Source: UBA6265 sp964526965 (GTDB lineage: Bacteria > Chloroflexota > Chloroflexia > Thermomicrobiales > UBA6265). From it: 55,066 bases of DNA. The stretch covers positions 1 through 55,066 of the forward strand of contig CAZGML010000017.1 of assembly GCA_964526965.1 (NCBI GenBank), in the 5' to 3' direction. The translations under genes and the position numbers were made by a program. Under the pieces are notes generated by a model, which worked only from the letters and a program-made list of their open reading frames with translations, made no database searches and was not told the origin of the DNA. Of the stretch, positions 23,908 to 32,276 are shown one piece after another; the first letter of the stretch is position 1; each line of letters opens with the position of its first letter.

Positions 23908-26259
23908 TTAATTATCGCCGCAGGCGCTCCACAGTCCTGCTTCGTTATTTTGGGCTTCCTGCTCGGTGGAGTTGAGCCAGCCTGCATACCGGCTGTTGGG
24001 CTCGCTCACCTTACTGGTGGCAGCACCTTCGCTCACCAGCGCCTGGCTCACCAGTACCTGGTTGCCGGCATCGTCGGTGACCCACACATCGCGAACCCAA
24101 ACGCCGCGTGCGTTGGTATCAACGCTTTGCCGCTCCAGCGTCACTTCAGCGCCTTCAACGAGTCCAGCGTTCATCAGCGTCGATTCGTCGGCGAAGCACG
24201 CCTCACCGGTCGGTGCCTCGATACCGAGGTAGCGAACCGTAATCGATTCTCCATCGATATCAACAACAATCGTTTCACCATCAATCACTTCGGTGACGGT
24301 GCCGGTCAGTGTTGCGGCCGGGGCTTCGTCACGCGCCGTCTCGTTCAGGCTCACGGAGTTCGTGATTGCGGGATCCAGCGCGATCTGCTGGTCATCGGCC
24401 ATGAGCGTGAGGCTCTCGACATTGGACGGCGCCCGGAACGTAAGCGTGAACTGATGTTGCTCACCTGGTGCCCACGTTGCGGTATCGGTGTTTCCGTAGG
24501 CCGGATCGTTGCCAAGCAGACTGCTCACCCAACCCGTGCCGGTATCGAGTTCAATCGATTCACCATCTGCTACAAGCGTGAATGCAGACATATCGAACGT
24601 TTGCTCGGCATCGCCGGAGTTGATGCCCGTGAGGGTGATAACCACCCACGTGCCATTGATCGTGTTTACCTCTGGCAGCGCATCGATGCTTGCACCAGTG
24701 GCCACGGCATCGATGTTGTAACGGATGCCGCCTTGTGCGAAGGCCTGGCTCGGGACGGAACCCTCTTCAACACTTGCTGGCTGCTCCAGTGTCACTTCCT
24801 GCGTTGGTGCAACGGTGGGTTCCGGTGTGGGCTCAACCACCTCTTCCGGCTCTTCCGATTCGTCGGCTGCGGTCGGATCGATTGTTGGATCGACTGGTTC
24901 TTCCGTTGCCTCTTCCGTTTCGGCAGGCTCCTCAGTCGCTTCTTCGGTGACCTCCGGTTCCTCGGTAGCTACCTCAGTGCTGGTGGGTTCTTCGGTTGCC
25001 TCTTCAGTGACCTCTGGCTCTTCCGTAGCTTCTTCGGTTTCGACTGGCTCTTCGGTCGCGTCTTCGGTTTCGGCCGGCTCTTCAGTTGCGTCTTCCGTGG
25101 CGTCCTCGTTCGACTCCGGTGTGCCACTCACGCTTTCCGTTACCGGAAGCTGGCTGGCACCACCGATGCTGTCGAGTTCGTTGTCTCCGCCGTTTGAGGC
25201 CGACTCGTCTTCCTCCGTTTCGGGTTCAGAGGTCGGATCAGGGTTCGTATTGATCACCGGCAGGAGACGATTGTCGCCACCCTCACGGATCTCTACTTCT
25301 GGCTCGTCTGTTTCCACGTCTTCGGGAACTTCAGCCACTTCGCCATTACCGGTCGGCTTGTCGATGCCAACAAAGTTGGCGATGTTGCCTGGCACCATTG
25401 TCTTGAGATCGTCGGTGCCGTAACCGCGGTCATGGGCCACGTAGCCAAATCCGGTCACAAGCAGCGCTACTATGGCCACGTTGAGCAGCCACATCGGAAA
25501 CCGATGTTTGCGATTGCCGGTGTCCCGGGCAGGTGCAGGCTTATTGTCCCGGCCGTGCTCGGTGACGGTGTAACCATCCTCCGATGTGCCCAACAGTCGC
25601 GCCGTGCGGCTGGTGTCTGTCGGAACCGGACGTGGTTTCGGTACGTCGCTGCCCGCACGCCATGGAGCGATATCTGCCGATGGTTTCGGTCGGCTTGGCG
25701 GCTTCTGGCTGGATGTCGAACTGATCCCGGAGGATTCCGATGGCGGCCAGGCTGCCTTCTTCGGAGTCGTGGTGGTGGCATCGTCACCCAGTTGCGGAAG
25801 CGCAACACTTGGGGAGGCGCCGAACTTGTCTTTCCATTCCGGAATGTGCATGGGCGAGTCTGTTGCGCGTGACGAGAACGTGCGGCCCGTCAGCACCGCT
25901 GCAATCTCGGCAGCCGCAGCGCGGCCCGCCCGTGCTCGTAGCAACATCGGCTGGGCAACCTGCGAGTTGCCATCCGGGCTGATGAAGAGACGGATTCCAT
26001 TCTCGGCAACGAGCCTGGGTTCCGGTTTCATCCAGTTCAGTGGAAATTCCAGGGCGATTTCGTTGTTCGCAATGAAGGCTATTCGTTTGCCCGTCATCAC
26101 CAGCAGGGCAGGGAGGTCTCCCTCCTGCCCGACAATGAGCACTTGCCCTTCCCATCGAATGCGTTCAGATTCCAGCGATTGCCAGATAGCGAGTGCCGGA
26201 CGTGGAATTTCCGGGGCGGAATTGCTGCGTGAGCCGGTACCCCGCGGATCCTGCGGCAT
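23908..26259 (-). CDS. Membrane-anchored protein with acidic repeats and degenerate SNase-like domain
   Basis: A 783-residue protein. Residues about 1-120 are a cytoplasmic domain (WEGQVLIVGQEGDLPALLVM ... GKRIAFIANNEIALEF), then a Ser/Pro-rich linker, one transmembrane helix (MWLLNVAIVALLVTGFGYVA), and a long external low-complexity stretch of TEEATEEP-type repeats. Next comes a DUF4352-like beta domain (NGTWVVITLTGINSGDAEQ ... FTLVADG). The C-terminal 130 residues are a staphylococcal-nuclease fold: GTVTEVIDGETIVVDIDG, VRYLGIEAPT and SQALVSEGAATSKV. Catalytic positions look altered: the usual D-G-D-T is DGET and the Glu after the Pro of (D/E)xPE is Thr. A binding role is more likely than DNA cleavage. 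ATG 26259 precedes MPQDPRG; the upstream frame overlaps pucR. Confidence 0.8.
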   Translation of the reverse strand: MPQDPRGTGSRSNSAPEIPRPALAIWQSLESERIRWEGQVLIVGQEGDLPALLVMTGKRIAFIANNEIALEFPLNWMKPEPRLVAENGIRLFISPDGNSQVAQPMLLRARAGRAAAAEIAAVLTGRTFSSRATDSPMHIPEWKDKFGASPSVALPQLGDDATTTTPKKAAWPPSESSGISSTSSQKPPSRPKPSADIAPWRAGSDVPKPRPVPTDTSRTARLLGTSEDGYTVTEHGRDNKPAPARDTGNRKHRFPMWLLNVAIVALLVTGFGYVAHDRGYGTDDLKTMVPGNIANFVGIDKPTGNGEVAEVPEDVETDEPEVEIREGGDNRLLPVINTNPDPTSEPETEEDESASNGGDNELDSIGGASQLPVTESVSGTPESNEDATEDATEEPAETEDATEEPVETEEATEEPEVTEEATEEPTSTEVATEEPEVTEEATEEPAETEEATEEPVDPTIDPTAADESEEPEEVVEPTPEPTVAPTQEVTLEQPASVEEGSVPSQAFAQGGIRYNIDAVATGASIDALPEVNTINGTWVVITLTGINSGDAEQTFDMSAFTLVADGESIELDTGTGWVSSLLGNDPAYGNTDTATWAPGEQHQFTLTFRAPSNVESLTLMADDQQIALDPAITNSVSLNETARDEAPAATLTGTVTEVIDGETIVVDIDGESITVRYLGIEAPTGEACFADESTLMNAGLVEGAEVTLERQSVDTNARGVWVRDVWVTDDAGNQVLVSQALVSEGAATSKVSEPNSRYAGWLNSTEQEAQNNEAGLWSACGDN

Positions 26260-26400
26260 GGTGTAATCTCTCCCCTCGACAAACTTCGCGAGCTTGTGAA
26301 GCGAATGTCGAAGTTGCGCAGCTATCGGGCCAGCCCGCCCGAGGTAATGGTTTCCAGATTGCGCCGTGCAACTTCGACAGTGTTGAACGTAACGAATTGA

Positions 26401-26433
26401 TGTACGTACAGACGTGTCATCAATGTACGTACA
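26401..26433. promoter_or_regulatory. Pair of identical palindromes, possible operator
   Basis: TGTACGTACA occurs at 26401-26410 and 26424-26433, with start points 23 bases apart. The second lies in the last codons of pucR; both lie 140-175 bases upstream of the nuclease-domain protein gene. Spacing of about two helical turns suggests a dimer-of-dimers site. Confidence 0.45.
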
Positions 26434-27904
26434 CTGTAACACAGCGATGTGGATTGTACAGGGTTTCAACCCGGTGAATTGCAGCAGCAAGATGCAAGGT
26501 TAACCGGGCGTGTGGATCGCCCAAATCAACCGCCAACAAGGCGGTGATTTGGCGTAGGCGATAGGCGAGCGTGTTGCGATGGATTCCCAGTGATTCGGCT
26601 GTTAACCGCTGCGATCCACCGTGATCCAGGTAGACACTAAGCGTGTCAAACAGTAGTCCGCGTGGGTCGTTTTCAAGGAGGATACCGAGGTGCTGATCGC
26701 GATACGCAACCTGGCGCTCCGACTCCCATTCCGGGTAGAGAAACTCGTAAATTCCCAGCGCCGACGGATCTTCGAAAACAGCTACGGAACCCGGGATTAA
26801 CCGGTTCTCCAGCAACATGCTCACGTAGGTCGCCTGGCGCAATGCATCGGGAAGATCGGCTGGATTGTGAATCGGAGCCGAAACAGCGATCGCTGCATCT
26901 GGAACCGAACGCACACGGAGTTGGGATCCGGAAGCTGTTTTGCTCGCCAGCAACCACACGTGATGCCCATCGGTTTCACCTGCGTCCAACAGATCGCCCG
27001 ATTGCGGCAGAGCCTGCTGTATCCGCTCAGCCCGGACATGTTTGCCTGCGCGCACAACTCGCAGCGTATGATCCGGTGGAACGCCAGCGCTCATCGCTTT
27101 CTGCGCAAACTGCTCCCGGTCGCCTGTCAGTGGTTCGCGCAACAGCGTGTTCAGGGCTGTTGTCCGCGCACTGCCACGCGGCGTCAGGCTCTGAGTGGCA
27201 TCGAACGCTCGTTGCAACGCCTCGCGAATGTGACCAAGCGAAAATCGGGCGATTGCGTGCATTACAGGTGGAATCGGCCCCAGCCACACGGTATAGCCGG
27301 CGTGGAGATTCGCGCTGAGCCAACGGTCGGATTTCGCCTGCGGCTGTTCATCGGAATCGTCAGTACGCAAAAGCGCCGTTGAAGCAGGCGTCTGCACAGT
27401 TATGGGTATGGAGATAACCTGGCTTAGATGTGCTGCCAGAGCCTGGGGCGATAACCTGCGAGTAGTCGCTTCCGCAATCGCCTGATCCAGATCGGCCACG
27501 CGTTGCAACGCATCGCGACGGCCATTGGTAAGCAGGCGATTGAGGTCGCGTTCCGTATCGGCATCCACAAACGGTATGTGCAACACAGCGATTCCGGTGG
27601 ATGTGTCCGGGATGCCAGGGTGGTCGGTGAGAATTCCCGCTATCGGTTGCGAACTGATCTCACGCATTAGCGCTGCAAATGGAACACCGATTTCCCGTAC
27701 GATACGATCGGAGAGTATGATCAGCTCGCCACCGCGGATAGATGGCAGCATGGGCGTACTACTGCGTGCGGCGAGGATCCAGTCGACATCAATAGCCGTA
27801 AGACTGCGCCAACCGGGTGATTCCGGAGCCGGGGCTAGTGAACGGAGTCGCGGGTCCCACGCGATCAGGTCGTAAAGTGTGACCTCGCCCGATACGCTTT
27901 CCAC
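26420..27904 (-). CDS. PucR-family transcriptional regulator
   Basis: A 494-residue protein. The N-terminal PucR-type domain (about 10-125) begins LYDLIAWDPRLRSLA and includes GGELIILSD and PIAGILT. A central GGDEF-like/PucR linker region follows, and the C-terminus is the PucR helix-turn-helix (DTLSVYLDHGGSQRLTAESL, then GIHRNTLAYRLRQI). PucR regulators control purine catabolism, proline use or other nutrient pathways. It is divergent from the ECF S-component gene with only 72 bases between starts, so that gene is a candidate target. The C-terminal tail (RCVTVYVH) overlaps a DNA palindrome. Confidence 0.9.
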   Translation of the reverse strand: MESVSGEVTLYDLIAWDPRLRSLAPAPESPGWRSLTAIDVDWILAARSSTPMLPSIRGGELIILSDRIVREIGVPFAALMREISSQPIAGILTDHPGIPDTSTGIAVLHIPFVDADTERDLNRLLTNGRRDALQRVADLDQAIAEATTRRLSPQALAAHLSQVISIPITVQTPASTALLRTDDSDEQPQAKSDRWLSANLHAGYTVWLGPIPPVMHAIARFSLGHIREALQRAFDATQSLTPRGSARTTALNTLLREPLTGDREQFAQKAMSAGVPPDHTLRVVRAGKHVRAERIQQALPQSGDLLDAGETDGHHVWLLASKTASGSQLRVRSVPDAAIAVSAPIHNPADLPDALRQATYVSMLLENRLIPGSVAVFEDPSALGIYEFLYPEWESERQVAYRDQHLGILLENDPRGLLFDTLSVYLDHGGSQRLTAESLGIHRNTLAYRLRQITALLAVDLGDPHARLTLHLAAAIHRVETLYNPHRCVTVYVH

Positions 27905-27976
27905 ATGAGTATCCTTGGTGATTGTGAAGCGAACTTAATCTGCCGTTTTACATAGTAGCAGACGAATTGCACGAAC

Positions 27977-28795
27977 ATGAAGCATCATTTGGGCACTTTG
28001 CACAACAGAGCAACGTGGAGTCTGGCTCTGGCTACTGTGGTTGGCCTGATTGCCTTTCTCTACCCGTTTGTACTTCCCGGCATCGAGCAGGTGACCGACG
28101 ACTCCACCGCGAACTCGTCCGGTGCACCGTTGCTCTTTGCGGCTGTTGTGATCGTGGTGTTGGTGGTGACACTCACATCGTTGTCGGATGATGCCGTTGG
28201 GGTGACTCGCTCCCGCACGGTGGCGCTCCTGGGTGTGCTGGTGGCTCTGGATGCCACGCTCCGCCTGGTTCCCAGCGTGGCTGGGGCATCGCCGGTATTT
28301 CTGCTGATCATGTTGGTGGGGGCGGTATTTGGACCCTCTTTGGGCTTTCAGATGGGCACGCTTACCTTGTTGGTTAGCGCCTTCATTACCGGAGGTATCG
28401 GTCCCTGGCTGCCATTTCAGATGTTGGCCAGCGGTTGGGTCGGGATGACTGCCGGATTCCTGCCACGCCACGCGTCCATGCGCCGACGCGTTATCGATCT
28501 TGCGATTTTTGGCGCCGCGTGGGGATTGCTCTTCGGGGCACTGATGAACTTGTGGTTCTGGCCCTATACGGCTCCAGGCGTCGATGCCGATTCCGCGCTC
28601 TACTGGCACGCGGACCTCTCGTTTATAGAGACGCTGCAACGCTACGGCCAGTTTTACCTGGTGACGTCGCTACCGTTCGATATCTTCCGCGCTGTTGGAA
28701 ATGTGATATTGATTCTCTTGCTCGGAATGCCGATTCTGAAACTGCTGGATCGGTATAAGTCCCGGTTCAATTGGCAACCCTGGCAGAGCGCCTAG
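27977..28795 (+). CDS. ECF transporter S component-like membrane protein
   Basis: A 272-residue protein with about seven hydrophobic segments. TRSRTVALLGVLVALDATLRLVP, then PVFLLIMLVGAVFGPSLGFQMG and FITGGIGPWLPFQMLASGWVGM, match the S-component (substrate-binding) family of energy-coupling-factor vitamin transporters, CbrT-like in layout. It would bind a vitamin or metal complex and dock onto shared EcfA/EcfT proteins encoded elsewhere. Cobalamin is a plausible ligand given the B12-dependent RNR nearby, but this is inference. The start is 72 bases from the divergent pucR start. Its stop overlaps the stop of the opposite gene in CTAG. Confidence 0.8.
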   Translation: MKHHLGTLHNRATWSLALATVVGLIAFLYPFVLPGIEQVTDDSTANSSGAPLLFAAVVIVVLVVTLTSLSDDAVGVTRSRTVALLGVLVALDATLRLVPSVAGASPVFLLIMLVGAVFGPSLGFQMGTLTLLVSAFITGGIGPWLPFQMLASGWVGMTAGFLPRHASMRRRVIDLAIFGAAWGLLFGALMNLWFWPYTAPGVDADSALYWHADLSFIETLQRYGQFYLVTSLPFDIFRAVGNVILILLLGMPILKLLDRYKSRFNWQPWQSA

Positions 28796-29310
28796 TACAT
28801 CCGCGTGCCGCCGGCTTTTCGGGTGGCATCGAAGCGGGTGAGGAGGTCTTCCCAGGTCGCGTTCTTGAGTGAAGCACGCTCAGTCTGGTCCTGCTCGTTG
28901 GCTGCGCTGCGTTTGCTATCAAGGCGCCAGCCGAGGAACGCGAAGGCGGGCAGCAGGCTCGCCGCGATGTACTGTGTAAGCGTCACCACATCCCAGCCGC
29001 GTGCGGAGGTCACCACGTGCTCGTGGAGATATTCGCCAAACAACCACCACGCGACCATAAATACCACGCCAACCAGGAAGCCCACGAACATGCCGGCAAA
29101 CCGGAAGCCTTGTCGTTTTTCATAGGGATTTGCCAGCTGCACGGGGTCGTGTCGAAGCAGGTAGGTACGAAGTTCGCTATACGCGCGATCGGGATTAATC
29201 TCGAAGAGACGCTCCCAGTCGGCGCGGGTGGCAACCCCACGCTCCGAGCGCTCGCGGCAGATTTGAACGATATGATCCGTGGTCTGGGATGGAGAAGTAG
29301 TGGCGGTCAT
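28792..29310 (-). CDS. Membrane protein of unknown function
   Basis: A 172-residue protein. The N-terminal 65 residues are soluble and helical (DWERLFEINPDRAYSELRTY), followed by two transmembrane helices (FAGMFVGFLVGVVFMVAWWL and TLTQYIAASLLPAFAFLGW) and a charged C-terminal helix (SLKNATWEDLLTRFDATRKA). AAGGA lies upstream of ATG 29310. Both it and the convergent ECF S-component end with TAG read from opposite strands of the same CTAG. No family is recognised. Confidence 0.7.
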   Translation of the reverse strand: MTATTSPSQTTDHIVQICRERSERGVATRADWERLFEINPDRAYSELRTYLLRHDPVQLANPYEKRQGFRFAGMFVGFLVGVVFMVAWWLFGEYLHEHVVTSARGWDVVTLTQYIAASLLPAFAFLGWRLDSKRSAANEQDQTERASLKNATWEDLLTRFDATRKAGGTRMY

Positions 29311-29346
29311 TCATGATCCTTCGGCTGCCGTGGTGAAAAGATTTCG

Positions 29347-30918
29347 TCAGGAGAGCAGCCCTAGCATGTAATCTCTAATGCGATGCATGGCAATGGTGTC
29401 TTGCGCGCAATAGACGCGCAGTGCGTAAAGCACCTCATCACGTTCAGTATCGGAGAGACTGCTCGGTGAATCCAGTACGGCCTGCATCCATTGTTCGCTG
29501 GCAGTGCCACCGTCGCCGATTTCCAGTTGGGAGTAATCCAGGTCAGGCGCGGCTACTGGCAGAACCTGCTTCAGGCTCCAGCTGCCCTGGAAGTCGGGAG
29601 ACTCCCACCAGCCGTTCTTCACGGCATCAGCCAAATCCACCATGCGGCCGTTGACGTTATACAGGAAATCCGCGTAATCGGGAAAGCGCTCGGCCATCTC
29701 CGTATTGCGGTCGCGCTCGAATGATTTGTTCCACACGATCACGCTGCCAGTATCATCCAGATGATGATAAAGGTTTCGCAGCAGATCTTCCGTTGGGTCA
29801 TGTGTTGCGCTCTCCGCCAGGTACTCAAAGTGCTCTGGTTCGCCGTTATTTTCCCACTTGTGCAGCGAGTACTGGAAGATGATCTGCTGGTGCGGACCAT
29901 ACCCCTCCCATGGCGGTATGGCGTTCTGGAATGTCTCGAAATCCAGGTACCACAGTGGCAATGTCATCTCATTGAGAAAACTTGAAAGCGCCTCTGCCTG
30001 GAACGTTTCACGTCTGCTCCGGGCGAGCTCGACCTGCCGCCGTTGCTTCGCGCTCAGCTTCAGGTCATCGGGCCAATCAACAATGTGCAGGACGCCCCGA
30101 TCCAGTGCCGGCAACAACGATGCCCGCTGGATGCTGGCGATGTTGTAGACAGTATCTCGCTCGGGAATGTCCGGGTGAAAGTGACTGAAGAGATCGCACC
30201 GGTTGGCACGGGTTTTTCGGTGGCAATCACACGCTGCCGGGTTGCGTTCATCCAGTAATTCCTCAAGCGCATTGTCAATCTGTGTCTGAACTGTCGGCTG
30301 CGCCTTCTGTACGCTTGCAGTTGCATCCACCGTTACGAAAAGGTCATCCGGCAGAATCTCGCCGTTGCGGCGAAATGTGCGATTGAGCATGAGCAGCGAT
30401 GACTTCACAATCGGGATTCCGGCTTGCTGGAATGCGATCGCCTGAAAGGTGATGTCGTCGAGGTGCTTTTTGATGGATGTTGGTTTGATATTGTTCGGGT
30501 CAACCGAGGAGCTCTTGACCTCGATCATGTGCCAGCCATCATCTTCCCGAATCAGTGCATCAGCACGGGCTACGAGTCCGGTCTCGGCGAGCGCTGTTGG
30601 CTGAAACAGAACCGTCTCACCGATATCGATAGCAGCGCGTGTTTGCCGGTCTCCCTCGCGGATTTCGTGGGCGTGTATCGTGTAGCCGGCCGGGAGCGTT
30701 TCCCGCGCCAGCAGTTCCACTCGCTGGCCATCGCGCATGCGGCGCCGGGCACTATCGTCTGGCTGTGGCAGGAGGTCGCGCTGGTAGCGTGCACACCAGG
30801 CATATCCGGGACATGTCAGGTAATTGAGGAAATCGGTCTTTGATATGTACGGGCTGGTGAACGACACAAGTAATCCTGGGTACTCGAACGACGCAGTTGT
30901 TCCCACAAGTATAGTCAT
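29347..30918 (-). CDS. DUF2779 double nuclease (Cas4/RecB-like plus DEDD exonuclease-like)
   Basis: A 523-residue protein with two nuclease-like halves. N-terminal: ISKTDFLNYLTCPGYAWC, then Asp120 in ARADAL and Glu133-x-Lys135 in IEVKSS, a PD-(D/E)xK core. Cysteines Cys36/Cys42 and the CDC...C cluster (about 230, 232, 241) suggest an iron-sulphur cluster as in Cas4 and AddB. C-terminal: WYLDFETF (Asp326, Glu328), VIVWNKSFERDR and YCAQDTIAMH, the pattern of RNase H-fold 3'-5' exonucleases. Family DUF2779 occurs in many bacteria without known role. The start is ambiguous: ATG 30918 or GTG 30867, the latter giving VSFTSPYIS with an AGGA site. Confidence 0.85.
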   Translation of the reverse strand: MTILVGTTASFEYPGLLVSFTSPYISKTDFLNYLTCPGYAWCARYQRDLLPQPDDSARRRMRDGQRVELLARETLPAGYTIHAHEIREGDRQTRAAIDIGETVLFQPTALAETGLVARADALIREDDGWHMIEVKSSSVDPNNIKPTSIKKHLDDITFQAIAFQQAGIPIVKSSLLMLNRTFRRNGEILPDDLFVTVDATASVQKAQPTVQTQIDNALEELLDERNPAACDCHRKTRANRCDLFSHFHPDIPERDTVYNIASIQRASLLPALDRGVLHIVDWPDDLKLSAKQRRQVELARSRRETFQAEALSSFLNEMTLPLWYLDFETFQNAIPPWEGYGPHQQIIFQYSLHKWENNGEPEHFEYLAESATHDPTEDLLRNLYHHLDDTGSVIVWNKSFERDRNTEMAERFPDYADFLYNVNGRMVDLADAVKNGWWESPDFQGSWSLKQVLPVAAPDLDYSQLEIGDGGTASEQWMQAVLDSPSSLSDTERDEVLYALRVYCAQDTIAMHRIRDYMLGLLS

Positions 30919-30939
30919 CGATGCGCGTGACGCGGTGAA

Positions 30940-32169
30940 CTACGGTGTAATAGCTGCTTCCTGGTCAGCGGATTTACGGAGCATGCCATTTTTGTACAGG
31001 TCTGCCAGCGCAATGAGGCCACCGCTGAAAGTGCAGGTGACTGCGATAAGCACCAGCACCTGCGGCGACGCCCCGCTCAGGAATCCGGCCAACGCAGCGC
31101 CGAGCGCCGAAAACGTGGTTTTCAAACTGGTAGAGAGCGTGAACACCTGCGTGCGAACGTTGGACGGACTAAACCGGTCTCGCACCGAGAACTGCGCCGT
31201 CCCCTCCGGACCCCGGAAGAGGCCGGATCCCAGGAACAAAGCCAGGGCGAGCCAGGTCGATTCGACCGGGATCAGGATCGCCAGCGGAACCGCGCCGGCC
31301 ATCGTTACGAATGGCAACATTACGTGGGGTCGTTCGGTGCCGAACGGCCGGGCTGCGTAGGTGAGGGACCCGATCAGTGCCCCGGCGGCCATCGTACTCA
31401 GCAGCACGCCTGCATTTACGTCGTATGTCTGCTGTGCAAGCATGGTTGCGGCCACGGGCATAATCCCCATGGTCACCGAAGCCAGGCTGGTTGCCACCAC
31501 TGTCGAGCGCAGGGGCGGTATTGAGGCGAGCGCCTTAAAGCCATCAACTGGCGAAGGAGCCGCGATAACGGCGCGCTCCCTGCTGCTTTCCACCGGGAGT
31601 CGCAGCACATTTCCGGATGCCAGGAACATCAAAGCGGCCAACAGGATCAGGCTGATAAATGGGGTGAGAAGTCCAGCGACTGCAGCCACGATTGCCGGAG
31701 CCAGGATTGCGGAGACGTTGTAGGTCACTACGTCCATTGCGTACGCGCGCGGTAGCAGTGCTTTGGGCACGATGGATCCTACCAGTGAAGAGAGTCCACC
31801 CAGCAGGAGCGGACCCATTGAGCCGCCAGCCACTGCGATGAGTATGGAGATGATCGAGGGAACACGACCAATGGAAATTCCACACAGCACGATCATGCTG
31901 CCGTGGAACAGGAACGCAATCGAATAGAGCCGGGTAGGGTTGCTGCTGAGGTCAGCCAACCGCCCGACAAATGGAGCGGCCACAATTGATGGAATCAGGA
32001 ACGCCGCCACCAGCAATCCACCGAGTTGAAGCCCCGCCGGGGTTGCCGCGGCTGTCAGGATCAGCGCCAGCTTGAGTCCTTCGTTCGCCAGGCGCGCCAT
32101 CACGGCTGTCAGGAAATATGTTGTGAAGGACGGTGCTTCCCGAAGCAAATCCCGAAATGAAGTGGACAT
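30940..32169 (-). CDS. MFS transporter
   Basis: A 409-residue protein with about twelve transmembrane segments and MFS features: LIPSIVAAPFVGRLADLSSNPTR (the loop between helices 2 and 3, GxLADrxxR type), a central cytoplasmic loop (PVESSRERAVIAAPSPVDGF), and FRGPEGTAQFSVRDRFSP in the second half. It would export small molecules by proton antiport; the substrate is unknown. It lies just after the terminator of metE on the same strand, 22 bases before the end of the DUF2779 start, and is probably co-transcribed with the DUF2779 gene. Confidence 0.88.
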   Translation of the reverse strand: MSTSFRDLLREAPSFTTYFLTAVMARLANEGLKLALILTAAATPAGLQLGGLLVAAFLIPSIVAAPFVGRLADLSSNPTRLYSIAFLFHGSMIVLCGISIGRVPSIISILIAVAGGSMGPLLLGGLSSLVGSIVPKALLPRAYAMDVVTYNVSAILAPAIVAAVAGLLTPFISLILLAALMFLASGNVLRLPVESSRERAVIAAPSPVDGFKALASIPPLRSTVVATSLASVTMGIMPVAATMLAQQTYDVNAGVLLSTMAAGALIGSLTYAARPFGTERPHVMLPFVTMAGAVPLAILIPVESTWLALALFLGSGLFRGPEGTAQFSVRDRFSPSNVRTQVFTLSTSLKTTFSALGAALAGFLSGASPQVLVLIAVTCTFSGGLIALADLYKNGMLRKSADQEAAITP

Positions 32170-32200
32170 TGTTAACCGAACTTTCGCTGGTGCGAAAATA

Positions 32201-32237
32201 CCAGGGAGAGGCGAGCGATTCGCTCGCCTCTCCCTGG
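32201..32237 (-). terminator. Rho-independent terminator of metE
   Basis: Perfect 18-bp arms (CCAGGGAGAGGCGAGCGA / TCGCTCGCCTCTCCCTGG) around one base; on the minus strand it is followed by TATTTTCG. Lies 39 bases past the metE stop, before the MFS gene. Confidence 0.9.
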
Positions 32238-32276
32238 ATCATGCTCCTATAGCGGAGGCTGGTCAAGAGTGTGTGG

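Noticed and set aside
24880..25130. Nucleotide repeat as a mobile or regulatory element
   Set aside because: It simply encodes the acidic TEEATEEP stalk of the protein at 23908-26259.
23887..25197. 436-codon plus-strand frame opposite the nuclease-domain protein
   Set aside because: Composition (Gly/Arg/Phe runs) is the complement of the acidic TEEATEEP repeats; not a real protein.
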